Below, one piece after another: positions 1 through 12,325 of a stretch of 64,000 bases of DNA. Both the position numbers and the translations under genes were made by a program. This stretch comes from Centroberyx gerrardi (Eukaryota; Chordata; Actinopteri; Beryciformes; Berycidae), in assembly GCF_048128805.1 (NCBI RefSeq), contig NC_135999.1, forward strand, positions 22,183,659 through 22,247,658, in the 5' to 3' direction. Position 1 is the first letter of the stretch, and the number at the start of each line of letters is the position of its first letter. The notes below the pieces were generated by a model. It searched no databases. It was not told the DNA's origin and worked only from the letters and a program-made list of their open reading frames with translations.

Positions 1-1498
1 CTTGTCAAAGCCACCCAGGTCTTCCATGCCGTACCGGTTCCGGTAAAGAGGTTCAGATGGGTCAACTGGGTTGCCATCTTGCCCCGGTTCTGGCCTCTGG
101 TCCAAGCCAGGCTCCCAGTCGTCCTGACACTGTTGGATCTCCTGGTCACTGAAACTTCTACTAGGCCCAGACAGATCTGACCCCTCTGCTCCTGACCCAT
201 GAGAGGAGGAAAACAAGATTTTCATAAACTACAATGACACAGTAAACATAATGAACAAAATGCAATCAACTACTGATCAGCTGTCAAGCCAGTTTTCAGA
301 ATGTGCATCATCTTATTTATCATTCGCTAATAAAATAATACTGTAACAGTGGTAGTCAAATAGAGTCTGTGTACTTGGATTTTAAGATGCTGAATATTCC
401 TTGTGAAAATGATTATTTGTATGTAGCTGCAAATATGGAGACACTGACCATCCAAATGGACTCCCCATCTCTCTTGCTCCATGCTATCAGGTGTGATGCG
501 GAGGGCCTCCTCCTTTAGCAGTCTATCCAGCTTTTCACTTCCTACATCTGGGGACTGACAGACAGAGAGACAAAAGTTATTTGGTCAGTCAATCTCTACT
601 CACCTAAACCATAAGCTTTTGGTCTAAAATTGAGCATTGACTGGACACAACAAGTAAGGTTCCACACAAGTTAGACAAAGTCAGACAAAAGAGTGACAGA
701 AGATTACAGAGATTACTTAACTCCTGATGAGTGTGTAAAAGCAAAAAGTCCACTGACTCTGCTTACCACATTCCTCCTCTACAGCAACCTAAATAACTGA
801 AGCTGAAAAAGTGTCATTAGTGGTCTTCTACCTGCGGTGCCTTCATGGAACTGTGGGCCGCAGGTTCTGCTTCTTCCAGCTCATGACTGGGTGTCTCTCC
901 AGCAATGCCCTGACAGCTGTTCATCTCTTCTTTCGGGACACTCTCCTGTTTCAGACTCTTCTCTGTAATAGAAATACAGGTAAAAGAGTGTTGTTTTTAT
1001 ATTGGGTAGATACTTATGGCTAAATAAGAGATTAGGGTTAATAAGAGAAGAGGAATCTGTTTTATAATCTTCTTTATAAATTCCATGAGTAAGGCCTGAC
1101 CTGGTGTCAAGTGCAGGCCTTCTTAAATGTTCTTGATTGACACGTCTTCTGCCTCCAACTCCCACTGCCCTTCCCACAGTTATAGGAGGTTAGAATAAAA
1201 CATAAAAAAAAGTCTTGTTAGACTCACCTATCTGTATCGCTCTGGCTTTCTCTTGGCTAGACAGCCCTACTCTTCCGCAGTCAGCACATCTCCCCCTCCT
1301 GTCTCCGTCTCTTTCCTTGCGTCGACTCTCCGACCACTTCAGCCGCCTCTTCAGGGACTCCACCTGCTCCCGGCTCCGTGTTACCTCTTCCAGGAAACTG
1401 TCTTCCACCAGCCGGGTGATCTCGTACATGGCAGCCTTGAAGACCGTTTCCATGACACCAGAAAGTTGGGACTGAAACGTTACAATGGCCTCAGACAT
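1..1498 (-). CDS. C2H2-type zinc-finger-family protein, N-terminal exons (partial)
   Basis: Four coding exons read on the minus strand: 1498-1228, 962-832, 554-449 and 191 to beyond the left edge. Each is bounded by good splice signals (donors GTGAGT, GTAGAA, GTCAGT; acceptors ending in CAG), and the phases join without a stop over about 166 residues. The start is taken at the second of two adjacent methionines, giving MSEAIVTFQSQL. The first exon is helical and amphipathic (EITRLVEDSFLEEV then EQVESLKRRLKW), followed by a CADCGRV motif. Later exons are acidic and contain the segment SEKLDRLLKEEALRI. This architecture is typical of teleost C2H2 zinc-finger genes, in which a short coiled coil is followed by acidic linker exons and a finger-bearing last exon. 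No finger lies inside the window, so DNA binding is inferred from family resemblance. The gene is head-to-head with the plus-strand zinc-finger gene starting at 2415, and their first exons look related. Confidence 0.75.
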
Positions 1499-2414
1499 CA
1501 TGACAGTGATGTGTTGAACGTTGGACCGGCTCTTAGTTTTGGGTAGCTCTGTTAACTTATGCAATAGCTAAGATAGCTTTTAACTTGCAAATCAAAGCCT
1601 GCAGATAAGGGACATTTGACGGATCCAACTAGCGTCGGTCTCTTAGTTTCTATTAGTTTGAATGTTGTTAGCTCAAATTCCAATGTAGCAACGTTGTAGA
1701 ATGAGATTGGTTGGTCCACATTTACTTGCATAGACAGCATCCAGGCCGAAGCTAACGTTAGTCAAACTGCAAAGACGCTTCTTAGCTAACTAGCTTGCTA
1801 AACCCAGTTTTGATATAGAATTAGCTAGCTACTGTCTGAGTATGATCAGGAAAATACAAATACCATACAGAATATATTAGTGAAATGGTATATAGTCGAT
1901 TCTCACTGGAAAACTATTTTCGTAATGAAGAGAGATCAAATGATTAGCTGTAATCTACGAATTGTTTTTCCGTTGAGCACAAGCATTTCCTCTTTATTCC
2001 GTAAACAATCGCACTTCCGGTATAAAATACGGGTCGTGAGCTTGGACAATCTTCATCCTTTCTCGGTTGATAGACATGTCCTTCATTAAACTTTGTACAA
2101 AACACAACAAAGGTGCGACCACGACTCGTGAAACTGAAAGCACTACCACGAGCATCCATTTATCGATCGATTGCCTATTTATGCTATCGAAAAATCAACC
2201 GTTTTACGGCTTGACAGGGACACCGGATGTATGCACAATTCCCTCCCTCACCCACTAGTGCGTCACATAAAGCACTAAGGAGAGAACCGCGTCCATGGGA
2301 AGAAGCCATGTTGACGAATGTATCAGATCCTAATAGCTTACTTTAAGTAGATTCACGAGAAACAAACGATCTAGACTTATTTCGGAACACGAATGTAGGA
2401 TTACCCATATCATC
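1499..2414. promoter_or_regulatory. Divergent promoter region between two zinc-finger genes
   Basis: This 916-base gap separates the start codons of two head-to-head genes, so it must hold both 5' untranslated regions and probably both promoters. Visible motifs are an ETS-type site CACTTCCGG at 2012-2020 followed immediately by TATAAAA, a second CCGGATGT at 2223-2230, and a CCATG-containing stretch near 2305. ETS motifs are common in housekeeping bidirectional promoters. Transcription starts cannot be fixed from sequence. Confidence 0.4.
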
Positions 2415-5400
2415 ATGTCGGGGGACGATTTTCAGGCGCGTTACGCCAACGTTATGGATAGCATGCTCAAAAGTGCAGTCGCAGAGACAACGAAACTTTT
2501 CGAAACTATGGTTGATGAGCTGAAGGCAGAAATATCCAGGATCAAGAAGGAGAACGAAGACCTGAAATCTAAATGCAACGAATTTGAGAATGCGAAAAAT
2601 CAACCGACCACTAACATTAACGAAAGTGAACTCGATCCGGGGCCAAGCAGCGTTTCTGACAGACGTGACACGGGCGTTCAATGTGGTGAGTTGTCTAGCG
2701 TGCTAGCTACTAGCACGGACTGTAAGCTAACTAACCTTAACTAATTTAACTGGCCTGTGTTGTGATATGTTATTTTAGCTAAGAATACATGCGGATTCGT
2801 ATTTTGTGGAACACCAATATGCCAGCTGCTTTCTGCAGATTAAACGGCTAGTGAGTCTAATGCAAATCAGTGTATGGAGGGATCCCAAACAGGAGGGAAA
2901 CCAGTCCGCGCTAGCTAGAGGTTAGACGTTAGTAGCCATGTATCCCACCCATTAGAACATGGCAATCATTCAAATATGCGGTTTTAAATCGATTTCAAAT
3001 ACTATTCATGTACAAGATCACCTAAAAAAAATACTGTGTACATCCATTACCACCTCTGCTTTTTAATTTGATATCTCAAATTTCTTAATTTCACAAAACT
3101 GTAACGTGACGAGTTCCATTAGAATGGAGTTCAACCAGCATGAACAAAAATTCAGTGGTTCTCATTCCCAATCTCAAGCCCTGCTGGTTTTTATTCTAGC
3201 AATTTCTAATCAGGGACTGATTTACTCTTAGGGATGCCGGGTAAATGCGATTAACTACCTGGTACAATAGAAAGCTAGCAGTACTCTGGGACCCGACGAC
3301 CAGGATTGAGAACTACTTATCTAGATTGTTCACTTTACAGTATTTATATAATGCCTACTGAACTTTAAGGCCATACTCTTTGAAGTTTTATAAGAATTAG
3401 CTGCACATGATACCAAGAACTACCACTATACTCCTGCTCTCAGACTCATCAGTCCTGTCCTCACCAGCAAGATGAACATGCTTCCAGTCAAATGTTTTAA
3501 GTGACAGGCGGTATATGAGTGATTTTAACAAACCTCCACAGCTTCTACATTGACTGGCGTTACATAGACAATGTAAATAGGTTATTTGTTCATGCCTAGT
3601 CAAAGTAGCTTGAATACTGATGTGAGCTAGCTGTTGACATGCATAGGAGTTTGTGTAGTTTGGGTAGCTGTAACCATGTCTCAAACATGTAACTGGAATA
3701 TACTTTTTTGTAGTTGTGTCTCTCTTCTACGGTAATTGGTAGCTTGAAACATAGTATAGTCTAAGTGACGGCAGTGCTGACACCTGCGCATCAGAGGGCG
3801 AGTGATCTGGTCCCACTGCAAATTACACTAACATTTGAATTTGCCATATGACATACACATATATTTGCTCAACTGTCATTACTAGGTTAACTCAAACTCG
3901 CATACTTTTAAATTCTTGAATGTATTTTAACAGGTAGGTTTTTGGAATCTTCTTCTTCCATGATGTTCTTTTAACAAGGAATGATATAATTAAAATGCCA
4001 CATTGTCATCTGGTGTGTGGATGACATTCTTGCGTAAGTTGTTCAGTGCAGTCAGCGATTTACCTTAAATTCTCCCTCTGAAGAGATTTTCAAAATGTTA
4101 ACTCTTTCAACAGGATCGAAATTTCAACCCGGCTTAGGCTGATCAGATAAATCTTTTCAGACTGAAGTGTTAATGAGGTTGTTTCATTTAGAGTGGGGCT
4201 CAATCAGTCCTAGCAGATTACCAGGTTGCCTGTAAAAGTAGTCACTCGGAGTCAGACCTGTAGATATTGTGGGCAGATGTGCAAGCAGAAGTATTTTTAT
4301 TTCTTATTATTTACCTTTATTTATTCAGGGTGATCAATTGAGAACGGATGCCCTCTTTTACAATGACGCCCTGATACAATACAATAACAATAAAGCATCA
4401 CAAAGAAAACAAAAACAAAAAATGCAAAAAAACACAATATATAGAAAATACATAAATTCATACATATAAGACAAAGCATCTTTGCAGATCAATAGAAACA
4501 GGAACACTCCACTGTTACCATATCCTTCAATAAAAGCTTAAAATGATTGAGTGAAACAATCTGTTTTAGTTTCAGCAATTCCTGGGTATAACCTGTTCAA
4601 TGGAAATTCAGGACCTTAGTCTTAACAATCGGCTGTTTTCCTATTTGTTTACTTTAACAGACCTTGTTCCTCTGCGAACCATGCTGGTGGAGCAATGTTA
4701 CCAGTTCAGAAACTCATCAGTGCAAACCCAAGACCAGCAAAGGGAGGAGCAGCAATGTGAGCGCTATGGAGAGGGAAATTCTCAGATGGCATTTATACTT
4801 ATCAAACAGGAGGTGGGTGTGTATTAGAGACTTGCAGATAAATACATTTTTCTTTTGTTTACGTGTTGTTGAAATTGGAGTGTGTGTTGGCCATCCACAG
4901 GAATCTGATTGTGATAATTCCTTTCCTCTGTATATTTTGAAACAGGAGGACGTTGAACCTGCTCTGGTCTGCAGACAAGTGCCCAGTGAAATTCTAGGTG
5001 AGGAATTAAAACTGGCCTTCATATAATAAACAAGGACAAACTTGATCCAATTACAAATTATGCAATGTAAATTATCTCTTTTGGATTTAATAGACCTCAA
5101 TTTCATTTGTTCTGTTGAACAAATTCATGATATAGCTATGTATCCCTCACCATTTGTCTATCCTCTCGTCTCTCTCATGTCACACATGCTATCACCTCCG
5201 CTCCTAGGCTCATCGGAGGCTTTCATTAATGGAATCACACCTGAAGGGCCTCCCATTAGCCAGCCATCTTCAGATGGGGGAATGACTTTGCTTCAGAAAG
5301 ATGAGGAGACGCCAGTGGCCCTGGAGACACCCTGTTTGGCAGGGGACAATGGGCTGGGAGGAGCCGAGAGCCAAGCATCTGAACCAGAGCATATACCAGT

Positions 5401-8400
5401 CATCACGCTCCCCGCAGTAGGCCTAAAGGATGATCTGGAAGAACAGCCTGAGGTTAATCAACAGATAACAGAAACATCAACACAGGCAGAAGTTACAACA
5501 CTTGTAGAACGACCATTGTTAGTTGCACAGCAACAGTCAGTGGTCCAACTCCCTGAAAAAGAGCAACCATCAGAAATCGCCCAGCAACTTCAAAGAGAGA
5601 GTGAAACATCAGTAAACAAACAATTTTATGATGCTTTGCAACCACATGCAGATGTGCCCTCCACAAATGAACAGTTGTCAGAGGCAGCACCAATCACAAA
5701 AGAGAGAGCTTCTCAAGAATTAGAAGTTGGCATGGCAGAAATTGCGGCTAGTTCCCAGCCTGATTTGCCAGTACGCCGTAGAAGAGGACGGCCACCAAAG
5801 AGAGCAAAAAACTATAACTTTCAGCAACAGCCAGTGGAAGAAAAAGTTCAGTCTCCATCTATTGGTGTTCCCACAGACCAGGAGGGAGTAAATTCCTGTT
5901 TAATAGGAGTGGAGGAGGTTGGGGTCCGTTCTCACCCTTTCTCAGAAGCAGGACGACCATCAGAGAAGGCAAGACGCTCTACATCTCAGCTGCCAGTGCA
6001 AGAATTGACTTCATTGCCATCCATTAACATTGCCTCAGTCCAGGAGGCTGTAAACACCTCTTCAAGAGATGTGCAGAAGATCAAGGTTAGTTGTCTGCCT
6101 GTTTCAGCAGAATCTTCAAGCAGAGGACGGTCCTCAGAAAAGGAACCCCCTCAATCCCAACAATTGCCCATGGAAATGGAGGAAGAGGCAATTCAATCTC
6201 CAACCATTCAAGTTATGCCTGCAGTTGAAACAGTGAAGACCCCATCTACTGAGTCGCCAAAAGCACCATCTGTTCAGCCTAGAGAACGCCATGCCTCGTA
6301 TCCAACTCTTCAGGATGCAATGTTACTAGTTGAAGCCATGAATGCTCAAGCTTCAGCATATCACTTGGCAATGGAAGACACATTCTCCTCTCCGCAAAGA
6401 TTGAATACCTTACAAACTGTTACTGTGGCCCCTGGGCAGCTACCTATTCCCATATCCCCTCAAACCTCAGCATCACCACCATCACCACAGCCTCCTACTG
6501 TACCTCCCCAAGCATCATTCAGTCTACCCACAGTAGAGCAGTCGACAACAGCCCAATCATCAGTAGAGCAATTCACTGTCAGTTCTCAAACAACAGTGTC
6601 TCCAAACCAACAGTCAACCAGTGTAGCTCAGACCATCATAAAAGCTATTGTCATACCAAAACAACAGTATGCGCTCATTCCTTCCAAAACTACTGCATCT
6701 CCAATGCCGCCATCAACTGTAGCAACAAGTGTGCAATCACTTCAACAACGCCCTCTCCATCCTCTAATAACAGTGGTGACACCAAGTAAACAGTTGGGTA
6801 ACGCCACCCCTCAGAAAATAATCGTCGTGCCAAGACCAATGTCCTCATTTACTCCCCATTCGATAGCTGCTCTGTCCCCAACACAGCTTTCTACTGTTGT
6901 GTCAACAGTTGTAGCCGCACAAAAGAATATTTTACCACCAGCTTCTACAGCTGCGGGAACCCCTTCCCTTTCCTCTGTTCCTCTGAAAACAATAGTTGTT
7001 ACACCCAGGCAATCACTGTCTGCTGTCACTTCACAGACAACTGCCACCTCAACTGATCAGCAGTCAGTGACTTTGCCACACCCGAAAATAACAATTGTAG
7101 TGCCAAGACAGGTGCCAGCTGTGCTACCAAGGCAACAGCAGTCCACTGTAGCCCCACAGACAGTTTTAGTGACAAGACAGCAGCAGTCGCCAGAAACACC
7201 TGTTGCGGTGTCATCAGCACAGTCGGTTTCCTTGTCACAGCAGTCAAGTGTTACCATGGATACACCAACAGCTCCAGTTGAATCGGGTATAATACTGTCT
7301 CATAAGTGGGATAATATATGGGACAATTTGGAATCTCCCAGAAAAACTGCCACGGTTTCTAAGATGACAACTGTATCTACAGAAACCTGTTCCAATTTGA
7401 AAAAGTCAGATTCACCTGTGCTTATGCAAACCTCTGGACCTCCAAAGGGACCTCCTGTTTTCCAAGAGAAATCACCCGCAGTAGTCAAATTGACCAAGCT
7501 GTCATTACCTGCATCAATGAAAGAAATGGCCCCAGTTTGGAAGACATCAAATTTATCTACCAAAACTCTCTCCAGTTTGAAGGACTCACCTATCCCTAGG
7601 CCAGTGCCAAGTGCCACACAAGAGAAATCATCAGCATCAACTCAGCTGTCACCAGCAGTTACAAAAGAAATAATCCCATTTTCTAAGATCCCACCATTAG
7701 CCACTAAAATTCACCCTTGTTTAAAAGCAATACCAATCACCATGCCTGTACAAGCCTCTGCACTGTCAAAAGAACCAAATGCTGTTCAAGAGACACCATC
7801 ATTGGCAGTCAAATCTACTCAGTCAATTTCGGCTGCATCTGCAAAGGACATTGCCCCAGATTCTAAGATCTCAACATCATCCTCTGAAACGTGTTCCAGT
7901 TTGAAAGACTCATCTATCACCAAGTGTGTGCAACCATCTGTACCTCCAAAGGTGTCAGCGGCAGTCCTAGAGAAATCACCAGCAACCATCAACAGGACTC
8001 AGCCTTCAGCTGTATCTACAGCAGAAAATGCCACAGTTTCTGAGACACCAATTATATCTAGAGAAACTAGCTCCAATTTGAAAGAGGTGCCTATCAACAG
8101 ACATGTGCATGCCTCTGTGCTACCAAATGAGGCAGCTATTATACAAGAGAAACCATCAACTGCCCCCCTAAGGCTGACCTCCATCACCTTAAAAGACACA
8201 ACATCCGACCCTCATTTACAGATGACTAAAACCCAGTTCTTGGCACAACTGGCAGTGTCACCTGTAGTTCATGTCCAACAAAAGGTAATATCAATATGCA
8301 TGTAATATTGAAATCCGTAGACTATATTAGTATAGTGTATTTTGAAATAGTGGTGGTTATCCATTGCAACTCAATCTTTTAATGTTTTCATATTTAATTG

Positions 8401-10255
8401 GAGGTCATGTAAAATGTAATGTGATGCCTCTGCAATGTGATTTGTTTTTCTATGCTAAAAAAAATTTTATTTATGTTTTTAGGCCCTCTCCAGCGATGCT
8501 GTGGATACCAGAACTGCTCACGCAGAGACCAGCACTGGTGACTTGAAACAGTTGAAAAAAGATTCCCTCGTGGCCCGACTCCGAAGTCACTTCAGAACCC
8601 GCTTGCAGGCCAGTAAAACTGAATCAAATCCAGAATCATTCACAGAACCAGAACCTACCCCTGTCAGTGCTAAAACACATAGATTAGCCAAAGACAGTGC
8701 AACGCATAAAAAGACTACAAGTGAACCCATTGCGGTCAGTCCTAAAAAGCCCAAATTGGCTAAAGATGTTGCAACTCCTGAAAAGATGACCCTCAATCCC
8801 ACTTCCATCAGTCCTAGGAGATCTAGATTAACTAAAGATGGTGCTAGCCCTAAAAAGACTGTTAGTGAACCCACTTCTGTCAGTCCTAAAAGGCCTAGAT
8901 TATCTAAAGATGGTGTTAGCCCAAAAAAGACTACAAGTGAACCCACTTCTGTCAGTCCTAGGAGGTCTAGATTAACTAAAGATGGTGCTAGTCCTAAAAA
9001 CGCTACTAGTGAACCCAGTCCTCTCAGCCCTCGGTGGCCCAGATTAGCTAATGATGGTGTTGGACCAAAAAAGACTGGGGAATCCACAGATGCTAAAAAA
9101 CCCAGATTAATTCAAGATTTCACCAGCCCTAAAAAGAGTATCAGATTGGCTAACGCTAAGAAGTTGGCTAAAGCAGCAAAAGCTAAGAAGTTAGCTAAAA
9201 TTAAAAAATCCAACCAGTCAAAGTCGCAGAATGGAGCTGAAACAAGACAGTTAGCAGAGAACCATGCCCGCCGTGAGGCTTTGAAGAAAGCAAAGGCTAA
9301 AGCTGTATGGACCCCGCCTAGAATGTCAGCCAATAAATCACCACTGACAAGGGGAAGGAGTCTGTCCCTCTTACCAGCAAAGAGAGACACAAGATCCCAG
9401 AATCAAGCCCAGGCCCCCACAACTCCGCAGCGGCGATCCCAAACTACCAGCCCTCGCATAGTTACACAGCCAAATCAAATATGTTCCACCCCACCAAATC
9501 GATCCCAGACAGTTAGACTTAAATCTGCTTCTAAAGGGCGCCCCTCTTCCCCTCGTACAGTCGTCTACCCTCCGAGTGTCTCTCTTCACCCCATACCTGT
9601 CAAAGCACCGCCTATTGTATCACCATTACAGCCTTTATCGGTCATTGGTAGGCGTCTGCTCAAGAACCAGTGCGGGGAATGTGGTCGCATCCTCAGTAGC
9701 ATGGCTGCCCTTGAGAGCCATGTCAGCCTCCACACAGGTCGTCGACCTTTCTCATGCACTTTCTGTGGGAAAAACTTCCCAGACTCCAAGGGCCTCAGTC
9801 GGCATGGCAGGGTGCACCGCAATGGGAGAATCCATATCTGCTCGCAGTGCGGGAAAGGCTTTGTGTATCGCTTCGGTCTCACCAAACACCTCCAGATGGT
9901 GCACGGCAGAGTGAAACCCTTTGTCTGCCAGATCTGCAGCAAGGGATTCTTCACAAAAAGAGACGTGGAAGCCCACATACGGGTCCACACTGGGGAGAAA
10001 CCGTTCCATTGCAACCTCTGCGAAAAACGATTCAAGAGGAGAGTGGAACTGAATGTGCATTTGAGGTGGCACAATGGGGAGAAGAGGCACTGGTGCCCAT
10101 ACTGTGGTAAAGGCTTTCTAGACTTTAACAATCTGAAAAGGCACAAGTATATCCACACAGGGGAGAAACCACATTCCTGCCCCCACTGCTCTAAGAACTT
10201 CACACAGTCAGGTCACCTAAAGAAGCATGTGAAAAATGTACATAAAGACGATTGA
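2415..10255 (+). CDS. Large C2H2 zinc-finger protein with AT-hook and SPKK repeats
   Basis: Five exons: 2415-2685, 4661-4812, 4901-4997, 5208-8284 and 8483-10255. All are bounded by GT-AG, all phases agree, and the total is 5370 nt (1789 aa). Residues 1-60 form a coiled coil (MVDELKAEISRIKKENEDL). Exons 2 and 3 are short and acidic. Exon 4 encodes a low-complexity Ser/Thr/Pro/Gln-rich region of about 1026 aa, with an AT-hook RGRPPKR at about residue 366 and degenerate repeats of about 59 aa near its end. Exon 5 starts with six 24-aa SPKK-type repeats and a Lys/Ala-rich stretch resembling linker-histone tails. It ends with seven C2H2 fingers (about 1596-1786) joined by TGEKP-like linkers. A nuclear DNA-binding or chromatin role is inferred from these domains. 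The orthologue was not recognised. The length is unusual for a teleost zinc-finger gene, mostly because of exon 4. The final TGA follows KDD. Confidence 0.88.
3153..3318. mobile_element. Short hAT-type MITE remnant
   Basis: The left end reads CAGTGGTTCTCATTCC and the right end GGATTGAGAACTACTT. The second is an imperfect inverted copy of the first. CAGTGGTTCTCAA-type termini are common on short non-autonomous hAT-like elements in fish. It lies in intron 1 of the zinc-finger gene. Family assignment is by terminus only. Confidence 0.5.
4281..4400. repeat. Dispersed teleost repeat, SINE/LINE-tail-like
   Basis: The stretch with TTTATTTATTCAGG, TCAATTGAGAAC and TTTACAATGACGCCCTG resembles a very common dispersed repeat of fish genomes, followed by an A-rich CAATAACAATAAAG tail. 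No target duplication could be identified. Only one copy is present in the window. Confidence 0.4.
5783..5803 (+). other. AT-hook motif within the zinc-finger gene
   Basis: The in-frame residues R-G-R-P-P-K-R, preceded by further arginines and followed by AKN, match the AT-hook core. AT-hooks bind the minor groove of AT-rich DNA. It lies far upstream of the zinc fingers in the same predicted protein. Confidence 0.75.
7360..8200 (+). repeat. Degenerate ~177-bp coding repeats in exon 4
   Basis: Five copies of a diverged unit contain a Thr/Ser-Glu-Thr-Cys-Ser-Ser/Asn-Leu-Lys core, at about 7380, 7558, 7701, 7884 and 8061. Each is followed by a Pro/Val stretch and a Glu-Lys-Ser/Pro motif. Spacings are roughly 178, 143, 183 and 177 nt, all keeping the reading frame, so the region grew by in-frame tandem duplication. 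Confidence 0.65.
8648..9079 (+). repeat. Six in-frame 72-bp repeats encoding SPKK-type motifs
   Basis: Six consecutive 24-residue units share the pattern SEPTSVSPxRxRLxKDGxSPKK. Several contain SPKK, SPRR or SPKR, motifs known from histone H1 and H2B tails that contact the minor groove and are kinase targets. A Lys/Ala-rich segment (AKKLAKAAKAKK) follows. The unit length is exact, so the array is a coding minisatellite. Confidence 0.8.
9671..10243 (+). other. Seven-finger C2H2 zinc-finger array
   Basis: Seven Cys2-His2 fingers in succession, beginning CGECGRI and ending CPHCSKNF...HVKNVH. Fingers 1, 2, 4, 5 and 6 have the C-x2-C-x12-H-x3-H spacing. Fingers 3 and 7 have x4 between the histidines. 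Linkers include TGEKP (twice), and NGEKR and GRVKP variants. All zinc ligands are intact. Confidence 0.92.
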
Positions 10256-12325
10256 GAGGTCAGCACCTAAAATGGCACCCTGTTCCATAGAGAGTCAATA
10301 GTGCTATTTTAGAATGAGAAAGTGAAATAAAGAGCATACAAACATAGGGACATATGTCATCAGTGCCTAACTATGTCTGCTAGACAAAAAAAAAAAAAAA
10401 ATACACCAGGATTTTTGTTGTTTTCAAGCTGAGGTTCGTTGGTAAAAATATATGTAAAAACAATAGGGTTCCAGCACTACGTGCTTGAACCCCTAATTAA
10501 TGCTAAGAAGAATGCTAAGAATGTAAAACAAAAAAATTCTCTTGGGCCTCTAGGTTGGTGAAAATTTTAGTTTTAATAATTTGTTTGAACAAAGAATCCC
10601 AAGTTTTTCATAATGAACCGTAAGATCAATAGGCTTGTTTTACATACACAGAAATGGTTCTTAAGTGGTCCTCACAAGACAACCATTGTAACATTAAGAT
10701 TTTGCATCTAATATTGCATATTGGACTGTATGTTTCACAAGTCAGCCTAATTCTGTACAGAGCCAAAAATTTTCATAAATTATATAAAATTGTTAAGGTT
10801 ATTCATGACATCACCTCCAAAGAGCACTTAAGTTGTATATGGAACCCTTGTTTTGGACATAGGCATTAGTGCAAACATTAGAGCTCTCATCTAATGAATT
10901 TTCTGTTTGTATCAGTTCATCTTAAATAATTGTTGTCACCACTTTTATGTATTGCCAATGAAATGTATGTGAAAAATCTCATACCGTTGTGAACATCTAA
11001 ATTATTTATGCTCTCAATTTCTGTATGAAAACTGATTAAATTGTAAGTATGGTTATTTGTTACACTGTAAAAATGTCAATAGTTTGAATTGTTTATACAC
11101 TTTTGTTTCCTCTATTACTTTGTTTATTTACATTCTACTGCGTGTTAAAAAAAAACCTGGCAATAAGGGTTTATTGTACTGCTTGTGCAAAAATTTACCT
11201 TCTGTACTAGGAAATTGTACATATAGATTTAGCTTGATTTGCTAACTAAAATACATTGTGTATAACATTTCAGCTCATGTTTGTTTTATTGGTTCTGTAA
11301 TTTGATTTAATTTGATAACTAGTAGCTAATAAATGTGGAATGGTCAAGTTAACTAAAGATTTGTCCGAAAAACGTTTCTGTTGGCAAGATATTGTCAATT
11401 GTGATAGTAAAGAGAAAACGTTTTACTCGGATATGTACCTTGAATAGCATTTGCACAGTATACACAATGTAACACAAGACAGGACAACATATTTTCTCAT
11501 GTATTTTGAATATTTGGATTCATCTTCAGACCAGTAACAAAGTACGGCAAAGGAAACTTCCAAACAAATAACTTTGATATATATACACTACCAGTCAAAA
11601 GTTTTGACACACCATATTTTTCTTTATTTTTACTATTTTCCACATTTTAGAATAATAGCAAAGACATCAAAACTATGAAATAACACAAATTGAATTATCT
11701 AGTGACCAAAAAAGCGTTAAACAAATCAAAACTATCTTATATTTTAGATTCTTTAAAGTAGCCGCCCTTTGCCTTGATGGAAAGGCAAAAGCTTTGGAAA
11801 GAAATTCATTCATAGGCATCACCTTCACTATTTATATTTGTCTAAGAAACAAATTTCAAGCATAAGCCTTTAGATCAAAATGGCTTTAAGATCATGGAAA
11901 ACATAGTACATATTATTATTATTATTATTATTATTTTTTACATAATACACAATTTGCCTAGAAGAAAAACATTGTTTGCTTAATTGATCCCCACAGTTGG
12001 CCACATAAGCATAAGCAAGCTACTTCATACATGTAGTAGTGTGAGAGTGATCCTCTCAGCCTCTCAAAACTATAGAACTGATTGGCAAATGTTCGCTCAG
12101 TGTAGGCCTGAGGGTAAGTGTCCATAGAGGAAAGGGTCTGTGAATTTGGTGTCATGGTTCTTGTCAACACTTTATAGAGAAAGTGTATTGTTTTAAATAA
12201 TATCCGAAAAGTGTGAAATGTCATTCACATTGTAAAAAAGTGGAAACAATGCCCATGTTGTTTCCGATATCTGAAGCAGAGTAAAGACATTTATAGAATA
12301 TTAAGCAACTTGACCTGTACGCCCC
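10256..12325. other. Convergent intergenic region and 3' UTRs
   Basis: This lies between the stop of the plus-strand zinc-finger gene and the stop of the minus-strand VWA gene. Plausible plus-strand polyadenylation signals AATAAA occur at 10326 and near 11328. It contains a Tc1-like remnant at about 11581-11910 and an (ATT)n run at about 11914-11935. No additional gene was seen. Confidence 0.6.
11581..11910. mobile_element. Tc1-like DNA transposon remnant
   Basis: The block starts ACACTACCAGTCAAAAGTTT, which resembles the termini of a very abundant teleost Tc1-like family. It continues with conserved-looking internal sequence (CTATGAAATAACACAAATTG, GTAGCCGCCCTTTGCCTTGA). The second part appears to be joined from the other end of such an element, so most of the transposase region is deleted. 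Confidence 0.6.

Larger units (their letters stand above)
2686..4660 (+). other. Intron 1 of the plus-strand zinc-finger gene
   Basis: Bounded by donor GTGAGT at 2686 and an acceptor ending TTTAACAG at 4660. It holds no convincing exon. It contains a hAT-like MITE (about 3153-3318) and a dispersed repeat near 4281-4400; the rest is AT-rich and featureless. Confidence 0.7.

Noticed and set aside
881..1177. Open frame on the minus strand spanning the second exon of the left zinc-finger gene
   Set aside because: It reads through an intron in part; the spliced exon 962-832 in phase with its neighbours explains the coding signal better.
9586..10203. 205-codon minus-strand frame opposite the zinc-finger array
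   Set aside because: It is the antisense shadow of the repeated C2H2 finger codons and has no protein-like character of its own.
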